Assembly: GCF_003202915.1 (NCBI RefSeq)
Contig: NZ_QGLP01000010.1
Span: 62,001-126,000, forward strand
Length of the DNA stretch: 64,000 nucleotides
DNA from: Gilliamella apicola
Lineage (GTDB): Bacteria > Pseudomonadota > Gammaproteobacteria > Enterobacterales > Orbaceae
Direction of reading: 5' to 3'
Position 1 is the stretch's first letter. Every line of letters begins with the position of its first letter. Below, in pieces: positions 37,089 through 47,029 of this stretch. The notes under the pieces are model-generated. The model saw only the letters and a list, made by a program, of their open reading frames with translations. It did not search any database and had not been told where the DNA came from. The translations under genes were made by a program, and so were the position numbers.

Positions 37089-38444
37089 ATGAAAAAAATA
37101 ACAATTATTTTATCAGTACTAACTCTCACGGCGTGCGGAGACTCATCACAGGTTAAGCAAGTTAAAGATTATGTGTATGATAATATCGACTCAACTCTTA
37201 CTGTCGGTAATGCGCTTGATAACCGAAATATCTGTAATAAAATGAAATGGGATTCATATAAAGATGAACGAGATCGAAATATTGTTGAATATACTTGTGA
37301 ATTTAAAAAGGATCGTCCAAATCAATTTTTAAACCTAACATTTTCTGGTATAGCAGAAAATTTAAAAACTATGTTTGTAGATAAAAATATCAATATTACA
37401 TTAGATGATTATGAAAAATTTAAAACAGAAGAAGAACGAAATAAGAATGTTAATTATCCCCATTATACGGTGTATAAAAATTACATTGATGCAAAAGCTA
37501 GAAGTTACATTGAAGCAAAAACAAGACTAGTTATTTATGAAAAGTTAAAGAAAGCACTTCTTGAAATAGAAAAAAACGATGCTTTAACTCGCTATCAGGA
37601 AAATAGAAAATATCTTCTATCAAATAAAGAAACAATCATAAAAGAAATCAGAGAAGGAGAGAGATATAAAGAAGTTAATTATCTTGGTCAACATGTAATT
37701 AGTTGGTATAGGCAGAATAATGTAATCGAATCTATTTATGGTAGTGAACAAGGTAATGATGGAATTATAAGTTATAATCAATTTTTTTATGACAAAAATT
37801 CTAGAAGAGAAGCTATAACCGATATAGATAATAAAGATATTGCTAAAAGAACAAAACAAATTGAAGAAGATATAGACTCTATTAATGAAATATTAAAAAA
37901 GCATGGTTTAAATTTTGAAAGGTTTTATAAGAATACACAATACCAACTAAATAAAAAGGTTGAACTGTTTGATCTTCATGATGACTATTACTCCAGATTG
38001 GTTTATCTACATCTACTTCAAGGTAATTCAGCCAAGAATATAACCTTAAATACGAAGGATGGTAAAAAGACATTATCTGTTAAAAATTATCAGGAACTTT
38101 TGGCCTATTTGGAGGGAGTAGAAAATGGCATAGTCAGAGATATTGTAGAAAAAGTAATTGATCCATATAATCAAAACCTAACTAACGAAATCAATCAATT
38201 TGAAAAACTCAAAAAAGATATAAAAACTGAAAGTTATCAGCAAAAAATAAAATGGGTCCTAATAGGTGAAAGAAAGCCATCATTAATGAGTTGTGAGTTA
38301 GAATTTAAAGTCGATGGATATCCCCCCGTAAAATCCGACTCAAGTATGTCATCATCTTGCTTTCAAAATGCCTATAAAAGTAACTATGTTGATCAAATTT
38401 ATAATCAACCCATTATGAATTTTATAAATAGAGTTGCAAATTAA
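37089..38444 (+). CDS. Large predicted lipoprotein, function unknown
   Basis: 451 residues. The signal MKKITIILSVLTLTACGD has a good lipobox (LTAC, Cys16), so it should be anchored to a membrane. The remainder is Lys/Glu-rich and mainly helical, with coiled-coil-like stretches (residues ~130-200 and 265-290). It has four Cys outside the signal, which could form disulphides in the periplasm. No family recognised. Upstream is the second ATTGATCG cluster, which suggests shared control with the zinc-ribbon gene. Codon usage is as AT-rich as the rest of module 1. Confidence 0.7.
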   Translation: MKKITIILSVLTLTACGDSSQVKQVKDYVYDNIDSTLTVGNALDNRNICNKMKWDSYKDERDRNIVEYTCEFKKDRPNQFLNLTFSGIAENLKTMFVDKNINITLDDYEKFKTEEERNKNVNYPHYTVYKNYIDAKARSYIEAKTRLVIYEKLKKALLEIEKNDALTRYQENRKYLLSNKETIIKEIREGERYKEVNYLGQHVISWYRQNNVIESIYGSEQGNDGIISYNQFFYDKNSRREAITDIDNKDIAKRTKQIEEDIDSINEILKKHGLNFERFYKNTQYQLNKKVELFDLHDDYYSRLVYLHLLQGNSAKNITLNTKDGKKTLSVKNYQELLAYLEGVENGIVRDIVEKVIDPYNQNLTNEINQFEKLKKDIKTESYQQKIKWVLIGERKPSLMSCELEFKVDGYPPVKSDSSMSSSCFQNAYKSNYVDQIYNQPIMNFINRVAN

Positions 38445-38459
38445 TCAATTAGTATGCTT

Positions 38460-38490
38460 ATAAACTGCTTTGTAAAAATGAGCAGTTTAT
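38460..38490 (+). terminator. Hairpin after the lipoprotein gene
   Basis: ATAAACTGCT pairs with AGCAGTTTAT around an 11-base loop, 15 bases past the stop. No T-run follows, so it may be an mRNA-end stabiliser rather than a strict terminator. Confidence 0.45.
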
Positions 38491-38570
38491 GATCAAAAGT
38501 AGTAAAAAAATATTGTTGATACCTATCTATTGAATGTAATTAACCCACATCACTCAATAGAGGTACAACA

Positions 38571-38780
38571 ATGTCAACATTCTTACCCCCTTTGGATGCA
38601 CAAATACATCCTGATTACCTAGTTGATATGAAATATATCACCACACTTACAGGCATGACTGATAAATGGTTTTATGCTTTGATAAAGCAGAATAAATTTC
38701 CACTCCCTATAAAACTAGGAAGATCCTCGCGTTGGCGCCTAAAAGAAGTTGAAGCATGGATAAAGACTAAAACTAATTAA
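38571..38780 (+). CDS. alpA: AlpA-family excision/activator protein
   Basis: 69 residues with a MerR-like winged helix-turn-helix (YITTLTGMTDKWFYALIKQNKFPLPIKLGRSSRWR), the signature of AlpA. In E. coli CP4-57, AlpA activates the integrase gene and triggers excision (family knowledge). It sits 83 bases before the integrase, separated by a terminator hairpin. A CTATTGA/TCAATAG inverted repeat (38527-38560) abuts its ribosome site. Confidence 0.85.
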   Translation: MSTFLPPLDAQIHPDYLVDMKYITTLTGMTDKWFYALIKQNKFPLPIKLGRSSRWRLKEVEAWIKTKTN

Positions 38781-38800
38781 CAGTTAAATTTCTATCACCC

Positions 38801-38830
38801 AAGCCACATAGTCAAATATGTGGCTTTTTT
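38801..38830 (+). terminator. Terminator between alpA and the integrase
   Basis: AAGCCACATA pairs perfectly with TATGTGGCTT around a 6-base loop, followed by a run of T. The integrase therefore likely has its own promoter in the next ~35 bases or depends on read-through. Confidence 0.85.
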
Positions 38831-38863
38831 TATATCTAAATTTTTATAATTGAGGAATTCGTT

Positions 38864-40111
38864 ATGTCCTTGACAGATTTAAAAATCAAATCCGCCAAAC
38901 CATACAATAAACAATATAAACTTTCTGATGGTGATGGTTTATTCTTACTTGTTCATTCAAATGGTTCTAAATATTGGCGTTTTCGCTATTATTTCAATGG
39001 TAAAGAAAAATTAATGTCTATAGGCCAATATCCTAATGTTTTATTAAGCGAAGCTAGAAAGATACGAAATGAAGCCAAATCATTACTAGCTAGAAATATT
39101 GACCCGCAGGTAGAAAAGAAAGCAAAACAGTTTGAAGATGAAATACAAGTTACTTTTGAGCAAGTTGCACGTAAATGGTGTACCAATAACAAAACTTGGT
39201 CTGAGCCACATAGAGCAAAAGTACTACGAACATTAGAATTGTATTTATTTCCTAAAATTGGAGCTTATTCTATTTCAGCATTAACTACCCGTCAGTTAAT
39301 TGTTCCAATTAAAGCTGTTGAAGAAAATGGTCGGTTTGAAGTCGCTAACCGATTACAGCAACTTACTTCAGCAATAATGCGCTATGCAGTGCAAAATGGT
39401 TACATCTCTTATAATCCTGCTCAAGATCTAAAAGGGGTAGTGAGTAAAGTAAAAGTGAATCATCGGCCTGCACTTGAACTCGAAAAAATACCTGAACTTT
39501 TAGAACGCATTGATAATTTTAAAGGACGAGAGTTAACCAAATTAGCAATAAAACTCTCTCTACTTATATTTATTCGTTCTAGTGAGCTACGGTTTGCTCG
39601 TTGGTTAGAAATTGATTTCGATAAAAAGATTTGGACTATTCCTGCTGAAAGGGAAGAAATTGATGGTGTACCTCATTCTCAACGAGGTTCCAAGATGAGA
39701 ACACCTCATTTAGTTCCACTAAGTGATCAAGCAATTGAAATCTTAAAACAGATTCATGAAATTAGTGGCATGTACGAACTAGTATTTATTGGGGATCACT
39801 CAGCAAGAAAGCCAATGAGCGAAAACACAATAAACAAAGCATTACGTTCTATTGGCTATGATACCAAAACAGAACTTTGTGGGCATGGGTTTAGAACAAT
39901 GGCCTGTAGTGCTTTGGTTGAATCTAATCTCTGGTCACGAGATGCTGTTGAGCGCCAGATGAGTCATCAAGAACGTAATGGTGTAAGGGCTGCTTATATT
40001 CATAAAGCACAGCACATTATTGAACGAACAAAAATGGTTCAGTGGTGGGCTGATTACTTAGATTCAATCCGAACTGAATATGTCATGCCTTATGAATTCA
40101 AAACTGCTTAA
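38864..40111 (+). CDS. P4-type tyrosine recombinase (island integrase)
   Basis: 415 residues: an N-terminal DUF4102 arm-binding domain (SLTDLKIKSAKPYNKQYKLSDGDGL), a core-binding SAM-like domain (~100-190) and a catalytic domain with Arg in SSELRFARW, His341-x-x-Arg344 (HGFR), His in MSHQ and the nucleophile Tyr378 (AAYIHKAQ). All catalytic residues are present, so it should be active. It belongs to the group that uses tRNA 3' ends as targets. It is 6.5 kb from tRNA-Phe, unusual for this class, where int normally lies next to attL. ArdA follows. Confidence 0.95.
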   Translation: MSLTDLKIKSAKPYNKQYKLSDGDGLFLLVHSNGSKYWRFRYYFNGKEKLMSIGQYPNVLLSEARKIRNEAKSLLARNIDPQVEKKAKQFEDEIQVTFEQVARKWCTNNKTWSEPHRAKVLRTLELYLFPKIGAYSISALTTRQLIVPIKAVEENGRFEVANRLQQLTSAIMRYAVQNGYISYNPAQDLKGVVSKVKVNHRPALELEKIPELLERIDNFKGRELTKLAIKLSLLIFIRSSELRFARWLEIDFDKKIWTIPAEREEIDGVPHSQRGSKMRTPHLVPLSDQAIEILKQIHEISGMYELVFIGDHSARKPMSENTINKALRSIGYDTKTELCGHGFRTMACSALVESNLWSRDAVERQMSHQERNGVRAAYIHKAQHIIERTKMVQWWADYLDSIRTEYVMPYEFKTA

Positions 40112-40183
40112 AAAGCACTCTACTATTTAATTCTCTTTTCAAAAATCAATTATTTTAATATCTAAAAATTTAAGGAGATGTTT

Positions 40184-40861
40184 ATGCAAACATTACCGAA
40201 TGTATCGTCATACCCTGAATCCACTGCGGTGGGTTCGGGTACGATCTCAGTATTTGTAACCAATTTAGGAAAATATAACGAAGGTGAGTTAGTGGGCGAA
40301 TGGCTTGCCTTGCCAACAACATCTGAACAAGTAAAACAATGCTTTCAACGAATTGGTATTGATGGCATTAACTATGATGAGTATTTCTTAACAGATTATG
40401 AATCAACTGTCTATGGTGTATCAAATTATATATCAGAACATAGTAATCTTGATGAATTAAACTTTTTAGCCTGTAAACTTAACGAATTAAGTCATGATGA
40501 AATGGAAATTTATGAAGCAGTTATTGATGTTGGAGACTATGTTAATTCTATTACTGACTTAATTAATTTATCTGATAACTTAGATTGCTTTCAATCCTTG
40601 TCCAATATTTCTGATGAATATGATTTAGGTTTTTATTGGATTGCAGAAAGTGGCTGCTATAGTTTAAAAGAGCTAGGCAATTTAAGTAACTACTTTGATT
40701 ATGAACGATATGGTCATGATATTGCATTTGAACAAAGTGGCACATTTTATTCTGGTAATTACATCTATTATACAGGTGAAAGTTTTAGTTCCGATTACGA
40801 TGGTAAAAGTATTCCTGAAGAGTATTGTATTTTGACAGAACCAAATGATTTTGATGATTAG
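40184..40861 (+). CDS. ardA: Antirestriction protein ArdA
   Basis: 225 residues, very acidic, with the ArdA motif ISVFVTNLGKYNEGELVGEWLALP and the middle and C-terminal domains (CYSLKELGNLSNYFDYERYG). ArdA mimics the shape and charge of B-DNA and blocks type I restriction enzymes (family knowledge). The start was set at 40184, with the AAGGAG site 8 bases upstream; the ATG at 40178 overlaps that site. It shares its island with a complete type I system in module 3. Confidence 0.9.
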   Translation: MQTLPNVSSYPESTAVGSGTISVFVTNLGKYNEGELVGEWLALPTTSEQVKQCFQRIGIDGINYDEYFLTDYESTVYGVSNYISEHSNLDELNFLACKLNELSHDEMEIYEAVIDVGDYVNSITDLINLSDNLDCFQSLSNISDEYDLGFYWIAESGCYSLKELGNLSNYFDYERYGHDIAFEQSGTFYSGNYIYYTGESFSSDYDGKSIPEEYCILTEPNDFDD

Positions 40862-40866
40862 TTAAT

Positions 40867-40901
40867 ACCCCAATAAAGTTTATTTAAAGCTTTATTGGGG
40901 T
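40867..40901 (+). terminator. ardA terminator
   Basis: ACCCCAATAAAG pairs perfectly with CTTTATTGGGGT (12 bp) around an 11-base loop. Related, worn versions occur at 46677-46728 and 50838-50867, marking lost ardA genes. The remaining 40902-41166 is AT-rich and silent. Confidence 0.85.
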
Positions 40902-41166
40902 AATTATTAATGATTATATTTTTTGTGTCATTATTTTTTAACTTGTTATGTATAAATTTTGTGAGTTATTACACAAAAATGTTACTATATTTGTATTAAA
41001 TTTGAACTTAATGTCACGGGATTGGTTTGTTATAAACTGATTTTTAATTTCAAAAATTTATATCAATATGAATATTTTCTAAGCTATTAAACAAAACTGA
41101 TATAATATTAATCAATATTTTTTGAAAGAATATTTAATTGTCTATTTGATAAATAATTAAAAGAAA

Positions 41167-44100
41167 ATGAAATTTAAAGAAATTTACCCCATCAACTATG
41201 ATAGAATTTATTATGTGAAAGATGAAACATTACAAGATTTTAGGTTAGAATCGCTGGCACCTAAGCGAACAGATCACAATATTGCATATTATTCCAAGAT
41301 TATTAATGCTGGTATTCAAGATAACAGCGTACAAAATATTGCAATAACAGGTTCTTATGGTGCGGGCAAAAGCAGTGCTTTAAAAACATTCAAAGAAGAC
41401 TACCCTAAAAAATATAAATATCTCAATATTTCACTCGCTAACTTTAGAGATAAAGACAATACTGGAGAAATACAATCAAAAATTAGGCTCAGTATTCTTC
41501 AACAAATTTTTTATCATGCACATATTAGAAAAATTCCTGATTCCCGATTTAAACGTATAAAAGCATTTAGCATTTGGAGTACCATTCGTTTTTTAATGAT
41601 TTTAGCAATATTTCTAATCTCATTTTCAATTCTTTTTAAACCAGGAATTTTATCTGAACTTCCTTTAATTAATAAGTTATTGCTAAATTCACCGATGCAT
41701 TATTTGATAGCATTAGTATATTGGTTCCTCTTGTTTGTATCATTATTTTATTTTTTGAAAATCCTTTATCACGCAAAGTTTGGAATTCACAGCATTAAAT
41801 TAAATGCTAAAGGTGATATTGAAGTTAACGGGGAAAAGAAAGAACCTCATTTAATTTTAAATGAATACTTAGATGAAATCCTTTATTTATTTGAAAGAAA
41901 AAAATTTAATGTTGTAATTATAGAGGATTTAGACCGATTCAATGATATAACTATATTTGAAGAGTTGAGAGAGCTTAATTTTTTAATTAATAATGCCAAA
42001 CAACTAAGAGGTAAAAAAGTAACATTTATCTATGCATTAAATGATTGCTTATTTGAATTAATTAATGAATCAAAATCAAACAAAGAAAAAAATAATATAA
42101 ATCAGACAAAACTAGATTTTTCAAAGACAATTAAAAACAAAACTAAATTTTTTGATTTGATTATTCCTATAATACCATTTATAAACGTCACAAATTCTTA
42201 TAATTTTCTGAAAATACGTAATAAAAATAGCAATGACCATTTATCAAATGGTTTTCTAAATAAGATTTCTTTTTATATTGATGATATGCGTTTATTAACA
42301 AATATCATGAATGAATATCAAATATACTGTGAACTAATAATTTCTCAAAATCAAAATTCTCTAAATTTAGATTATAACCAGCTTTTTTCCATTATTTTGA
42401 TTAAAAATTTCTTTCCCCTAGAGTTTGAAAAACTACATTGTAAAGAAGAAAGCATCATAAGCAATATCTTTGATAAAAACAAAAAAATATTTATTAAAGA
42501 TAAATTAAAAGAGTTACAGGAAAAAAAAGAGCGAGATGAGAAAACGGACGAACAAATAAAGCTATTATCTAATCCTGTTTTATTACGTGATTTAATTAAT
42601 GAATTTGGTAATGAAATCACTTTTTTAACTGAAAATGAGCTTGTTGATTATCTGCTTAAGTATGGTTACTTAACAGAAGAATATTATTACTATATTTCAT
42701 TACTTCATAAAGACGCATTATCAATTAACGATCACCTATTTATAAAACACTTTTTGCCAAGTGAAAAACAATTATCCTGTGATTTTAGATTAAACAACCT
42801 AGAGGGAGTGTATGATCGGATAACATTAGATGAAAAGGACTTTGAGTCAGTAAAAGTCTTTAATTGTGATTTAATTGATTATCTTATCCTTCATAAACAA
42901 AACAGCAAAACAAAATACTCTCACTTAGTGAGAATAAGCCAGTTATTTAACTTATATCCACAAGATACAATAAAATTAATTGATACATATTTCAAGAACA
43001 AAGATAAATATAAAAACTCTATTGCATATTTTATCTATTTATTTTGTCATCAATGGGATAATTTTTGGGAACATCTTCAAACGGATGATGAACAACAAAA
43101 TATTTTTTATGCAAAATACATCCTTGATTATTTAGATATTAGTCAATTCAATCGTTTGTTAAAAAACAAATCCAAGCTTATTGAATACATTACAAATTGT
43201 AAAAGATATTTTAGTATATTCCAAACAGTTGATATTGGAAAATTAAACGATGTTATTAATTCATTAAACATTAAATTTAAATACATTGATCTTAAAGTTT
43301 CTATTTCAGAAATCGACTTTTTACTAAAAGGACAACATTATCAAATTAATTTCTATAATATTTTTTTGATTTTATATAGAAAGAAAAATTTATTAAGCTT
43401 AAGCGAATTTAAGAAAAAAGGTTATTCTATAGTTAACAATAGTACAATAACTTCACTGATAGATTATGTCGATACTAATCTAAGCACTTTTATCTCAGAA
43501 GTAATGTGTGCTCAACAACCAAATAACGCAATTGAAGAAGATGAAGATCTCATTATTAATATACTTAATAACGATGTAACTGTTGATTCAAAAACTATAT
43601 TAATTAAAAATCTTAAGAACTCGTTATCTCAATTAGATAATATCCACTATAAAGAAATATGGCCAATCGTTATAACAGAAGAAAAAATAGTACCCAAATG
43701 GGAAAACATTATTACCTATTATGATGAAAATCAACTGGATGAAATTTTAACTACTTATCTTCGCAAAAGTAATATTCAGGAAAAATTAACTTCAGATATA
43801 ACAAATAATGAAGAATTTATTAATGATTATATTATTCAAGAGTTACCTCTTGAAGGAGTTATCAGAAGTCTTTCAATGGATGAAGATTGTTTTTTATCTG
43901 TGCTAAATAATGAAGATTTAGAAAGAGCTATAAAAATTAAGATTATAAAAAGTATAAATACTAAAAATTATGTAACAAATATAGAAGATATTAAGGAACG
44001 TTCCTTATGGACGGAAATATTTTCAAAGAATTTAATATCTACAAAACTAATCAATGTACTTATATACTACGAAGAAGAACAAGAAGAAACATTAGATGAA

Positions 44101-45642
44101 GCATTGATTAAATATCTTAATAATAAAGAGAATTATAATCAATTGCGAAAAGATACAATTACTGATTATAACTATATAGATATTAATCAATTATTTGAAC
44201 AATTATTAAAAAAAGATACTATTTCAAGATCTAGCTATTATGCTTTAGTAAATATATTTGATTCACATTCATTTGACTTTTTAAAACTCGAAGCAAACTC
44301 TATTGATTCCAAGAAAGCAATGTTTGCGATTTATAAAAAACTGATTGTTTTATCTCCAAGCAATTATGAAAAATTAAAAGAGTTAAACTTACATTATTAT
44401 TTAGTTAGAAAGTCATATGATAAATTTATCGATGACTTGGAAAATTACGATATTAATGATGATGATTTAAATATTTTACTTGATTATCCTGCTAAACTTG
44501 AATCGAAAAAATTATTATTGACCAAAGATGAAAATGAAACCATTACTTATATTAATGAATATGGTTTAGAAAAATTAATTAAATTTAATTTGTTAGATGA
44601 TGAAGCATTAATAATTAATTTATTCAATAATGAAAATTTAGAGTTTTGTCGAATAGAAGAATTAGTTGAAAAACTTCCTATTAAGATAAAAAATACTTCA
44701 ACTATTAATAATGTTGATATTCAAACATTGCTTTTTGAGCAACAAAAAGTTGAAGTTTTATGGAAAAATATTTATCACTATTATGAAGAGTGTGCCAAAA
44801 AAATTAATCGAACATTAATTGATTTTTTTAATATTGAACAAAATACAAAAGAATTGATTAAGACAAAAATTGAAATTGAAACATTATCAACTAACAAACA
44901 AGATAAAATAAGTTTTCAAGCCTCTATTTTACGTCAAAATGAAATTGATGATGACATTTACTTTATGTTTGCAAATATTTTTCCACATTGGAATTCCATA
45001 TATCTTTCAACACTTTCTGATAGTAAAATCAATTATCTAATTGATAACCATATTTTGAATTTAACTGACGACAACTACAAATTATTAAAAAATAAATTTC
45101 CAAATAAACATATTAATTTATTGGAAACGCATGCTGAATTATTTCTTAAATTTGAAAGTTCGGAGAGACTTAATCTTATTAAAATAATAAAAGGTAGTGA
45201 TTATCTTTTATTGTTCAAATCAGAAAAATTTAATGAGAAGAAAAGAATTAAGATTATTGAAAAAATTCCTGAAAACGTAATTCAAACAGATAATATTCTT
45301 GCTCAGAAATTATTAGATATGTTTAAAAATAAACGTAATCATAACTATCCAATTAGTTTACTAATAAAAATATTTATTGGTAACGGAAATGAAGATAACA
45401 AACTAAAATTAGTTATTAAAAATTTACCTAGATTAACTAATCCAAATATAAGCGAATTATTAAAAAAAATACCTAGTCTCGAAAAAGTTGGAAAGTGTGC
45501 AACTTTAACGATTGATTATAATAGGAAATATAAGCCATTTTTTGAATTATTATTAAAGAAAGGGTATTTAAAAAAACTCAAAATAGAAACTAATCTAGTT
45601 AAAGGTAAAAAAAGAAAACAATTTAAATTAACAAAAGATTAA
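41167..45642 (+). CDS. Giant membrane-anchored KAP-type P-loop NTPase (YobI-like), candidate defence protein
   Basis: 1491 residues. Walker A ITGSYGAGKSS (62-69 core), two membrane helices (~138-157 and ~178-200) inserted between Walker A and B, and Walker B VVIIEDLDRF (249-258). This arrangement, with the EDLDRF motif, is the KAP P-loop NTPase pattern (Kidins220/PifA group; YobI in Bacillus). From ~residue 420 on the protein is an unrecognised, strongly helical region of ~1000 residues, possibly repeat-built and suited to sensing. PifA of F plasmid excludes phage T7 (family knowledge). Placement right behind int-ardA of a mobile element supports a defence role, but this is inference. Confidence 0.75.
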   Translation: MKFKEIYPINYDRIYYVKDETLQDFRLESLAPKRTDHNIAYYSKIINAGIQDNSVQNIAITGSYGAGKSSALKTFKEDYPKKYKYLNISLANFRDKDNTGEIQSKIRLSILQQIFYHAHIRKIPDSRFKRIKAFSIWSTIRFLMILAIFLISFSILFKPGILSELPLINKLLLNSPMHYLIALVYWFLLFVSLFYFLKILYHAKFGIHSIKLNAKGDIEVNGEKKEPHLILNEYLDEILYLFERKKFNVVIIEDLDRFNDITIFEELRELNFLINNAKQLRGKKVTFIYALNDCLFELINESKSNKEKNNINQTKLDFSKTIKNKTKFFDLIIPIIPFINVTNSYNFLKIRNKNSNDHLSNGFLNKISFYIDDMRLLTNIMNEYQIYCELIISQNQNSLNLDYNQLFSIILIKNFFPLEFEKLHCKEESIISNIFDKNKKIFIKDKLKELQEKKERDEKTDEQIKLLSNPVLLRDLINEFGNEITFLTENELVDYLLKYGYLTEEYYYYISLLHKDALSINDHLFIKHFLPSEKQLSCDFRLNNLEGVYDRITLDEKDFESVKVFNCDLIDYLILHKQNSKTKYSHLVRISQLFNLYPQDTIKLIDTYFKNKDKYKNSIAYFIYLFCHQWDNFWEHLQTDDEQQNIFYAKYILDYLDISQFNRLLKNKSKLIEYITNCKRYFSIFQTVDIGKLNDVINSLNIKFKYIDLKVSISEIDFLLKGQHYQINFYNIFLILYRKKNLLSLSEFKKKGYSIVNNSTITSLIDYVDTNLSTFISEVMCAQQPNNAIEEDEDLIINILNNDVTVDSKTILIKNLKNSLSQLDNIHYKEIWPIVITEEKIVPKWENIITYYDENQLDEILTTYLRKSNIQEKLTSDITNNEEFINDYIIQELPLEGVIRSLSMDEDCFLSVLNNEDLERAIKIKIIKSINTKNYVTNIEDIKERSLWTEIFSKNLISTKLINVLIYYEEEQEETLDEALIKYLNNKENYNQLRKDTITDYNYIDINQLFEQLLKKDTISRSSYYALVNIFDSHSFDFLKLEANSIDSKKAMFAIYKKLIVLSPSNYEKLKELNLHYYLVRKSYDKFIDDLENYDINDDDLNILLDYPAKLESKKLLLTKDENETITYINEYGLEKLIKFNLLDDEALIINLFNNENLEFCRIEELVEKLPIKIKNTSTINNVDIQTLLFEQQKVEVLWKNIYHYYEECAKKINRTLIDFFNIEQNTKELIKTKIEIETLSTNKQDKISFQASILRQNEIDDDIYFMFANIFPHWNSIYLSTLSDSKINYLIDNHILNLTDDNYKLLKNKFPNKHINLLETHAELFLKFESSERLNLIKIIKGSDYLLLFKSEKFNEKKRIKIIEKIPENVIQTDNILAQKLLDMFKNKRNHNYPISLLIKIFIGNGNEDNKLKLVIKNLPRLTNPNISELLKKIPSLEKVGKCATLTIDYNRKYKPFFELLLKKGYLKKLKIETNLVKGKKRKQFKLTKD

Positions 45643-45821
45643 TTTGGGTTTTAATGAAATTATAGTTAAAGTTTTATATTGGTAATATACTAAAAATTAA
45701 AGCTGATAATGAAAAGTATAATGTATATTTACAATAATATTTAAGAGGGGGATACAACCTCGGATACATTCCCTCACCTAAAATCCCTCAATCCTCTTCC
45801 TCCAATACTTTAAGCAGTATC

Positions 45822-46075
45822 TTCGATTCCGCGTCCGGGCACCAATCACCAAATTCTGAGACCTGCTTCTAGCAGGTTTTTTATGTCTAAAGCTTTTTAG
45901 ATAAGTCTTTAAACTTATTTCACTACTTCCCTAGTTCAACTAAAATTATCCCTAAATCAAGAAAAAAGGATATATTTAGTTCAATAATGACATGTTTTCT
46001 TAGAATGACTTTAAAGTTTTTAATTACAAAAATTTTAAAAGAATTGCTTAGTTTTTTATTTTAACTATTAAAAAA
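45822..46075 (+). repeat. Island attachment/flank repeat, copy 2
   Basis: The first 34 bases are identical to the tRNA-Phe end (TTCGATTCCGCGTCCGGGC... to ...CACCAAATT). The terminator hairpin is kept (45861-45877), then similarity fades (GTTCAACTAAAATTATCCC, TTCAATAATGACATG, GAATTGCTTAG). Just before it, 45749-45770 reads GGATACAACCTCGGATACAT, like the CGGATACAAACCCGGATACA block inside copies 1 and 3. Confidence 0.85.
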
Positions 46076-47029
46076 TTAAACATATACAAGGGAAATAAAG
46101 CAGATATTTGAAGATAACAATCTATAAAGCTACAAACTAAATAAATCATGATGTGTATTTTGTATCAAATATTTAATGTGAGCTTTGAATATCAATGTGA
46201 AAATAAACATAGCAATACATAAAGAGAAAGCGCCGTCAGCATCAAGTATTTTACCGACAAAAATAGGAAACGTCAGACAAGTTATAACATAAAGAATTGA
46301 CTACTGGTTATAATCTGTAGCTTTACGCTTTTATCGTGTAAAATACATCATTAAGTAAATATAGGAGAAGACATTCACCTGATTACTATAGCAACAAAGA
46401 AAATACTAGCAATAATCCTATTAAGTTTAGCTTAATTAACCCCGAGAAGATTAATATAATAAGTGTCAATAATATATTAAATAAATCAGCAGTAATAGAT
46501 TCATCTATTACTAAATATTAAACAAGCCTTCGACTTAACAAACTAAAAAAGACCTAATTATTCCATCCTGACACCAACAATCCCAGCTACGTTTTATGCC
46601 TTTACACCTAAACCTAAATAGAGGAGTATTGTTTTTTGATAAAGTAAAATGACTATTGATAATTATTTCATCCCCTAATAAAGCTTTAAATGAGTTTTAA
46701 ATGAGCTTTAAATGAGCTTTATTGGGATAGTTTATTCGTGATTTTGATTTTGTCATTGTTTTACCTAAAACTAACTGAATTTGGACAAAAAAATCATAGA
46801 GAAATCGTCATTCAGTCATTTTATGTTATCCTTTATGAAGGATAACATAAAGTTTGGTTTATCAAAAAAATTGGCTATATAATCTAGCATATAGAAATAT
46901 AAATTGACTATTTTATTTGAATTTTTTCAAGTATTAGTATGCTTTATTTTCTAAAGAAAATAAAATAATTTCTGTTGCTTAAATTGTTTAATTTAATCCT
47001 AAACGGTACTTTATTAGTGAGATCTGCAA
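46076..47029. other. Gene-poor stretch with coding relics
   Basis: No intact gene. On the minus strand, 46147-46310 keeps an open frame reading FPIFVGKILDADGAFSLC then FIFTLIFKAHIKYLI, like a piece of a membrane protein, with no start. On the plus strand, ~46345-46520 is open for ~57 codons (HSPDYYSNKENTSNNPIK) with no start. Both look like remnants; families not recognised. The ardA-terminator relic at 46677 lies in this stretch too. Confidence 0.35.
46677..46728 (+). repeat. Worn ardA-terminator copy with triple 11-base repeat
   Basis: CCCCTAATAAAGCT ... AGCTTTATTGGGA echoes the ardA terminator at 40867, and the following bases (TTTTGTCATTGTTTTACC) echo the DNA just after ardA. The loop has expanded into three near-identical TTTAAATGAG units. 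It suggests that module 2 once carried its own ardA. Confidence 0.5.
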
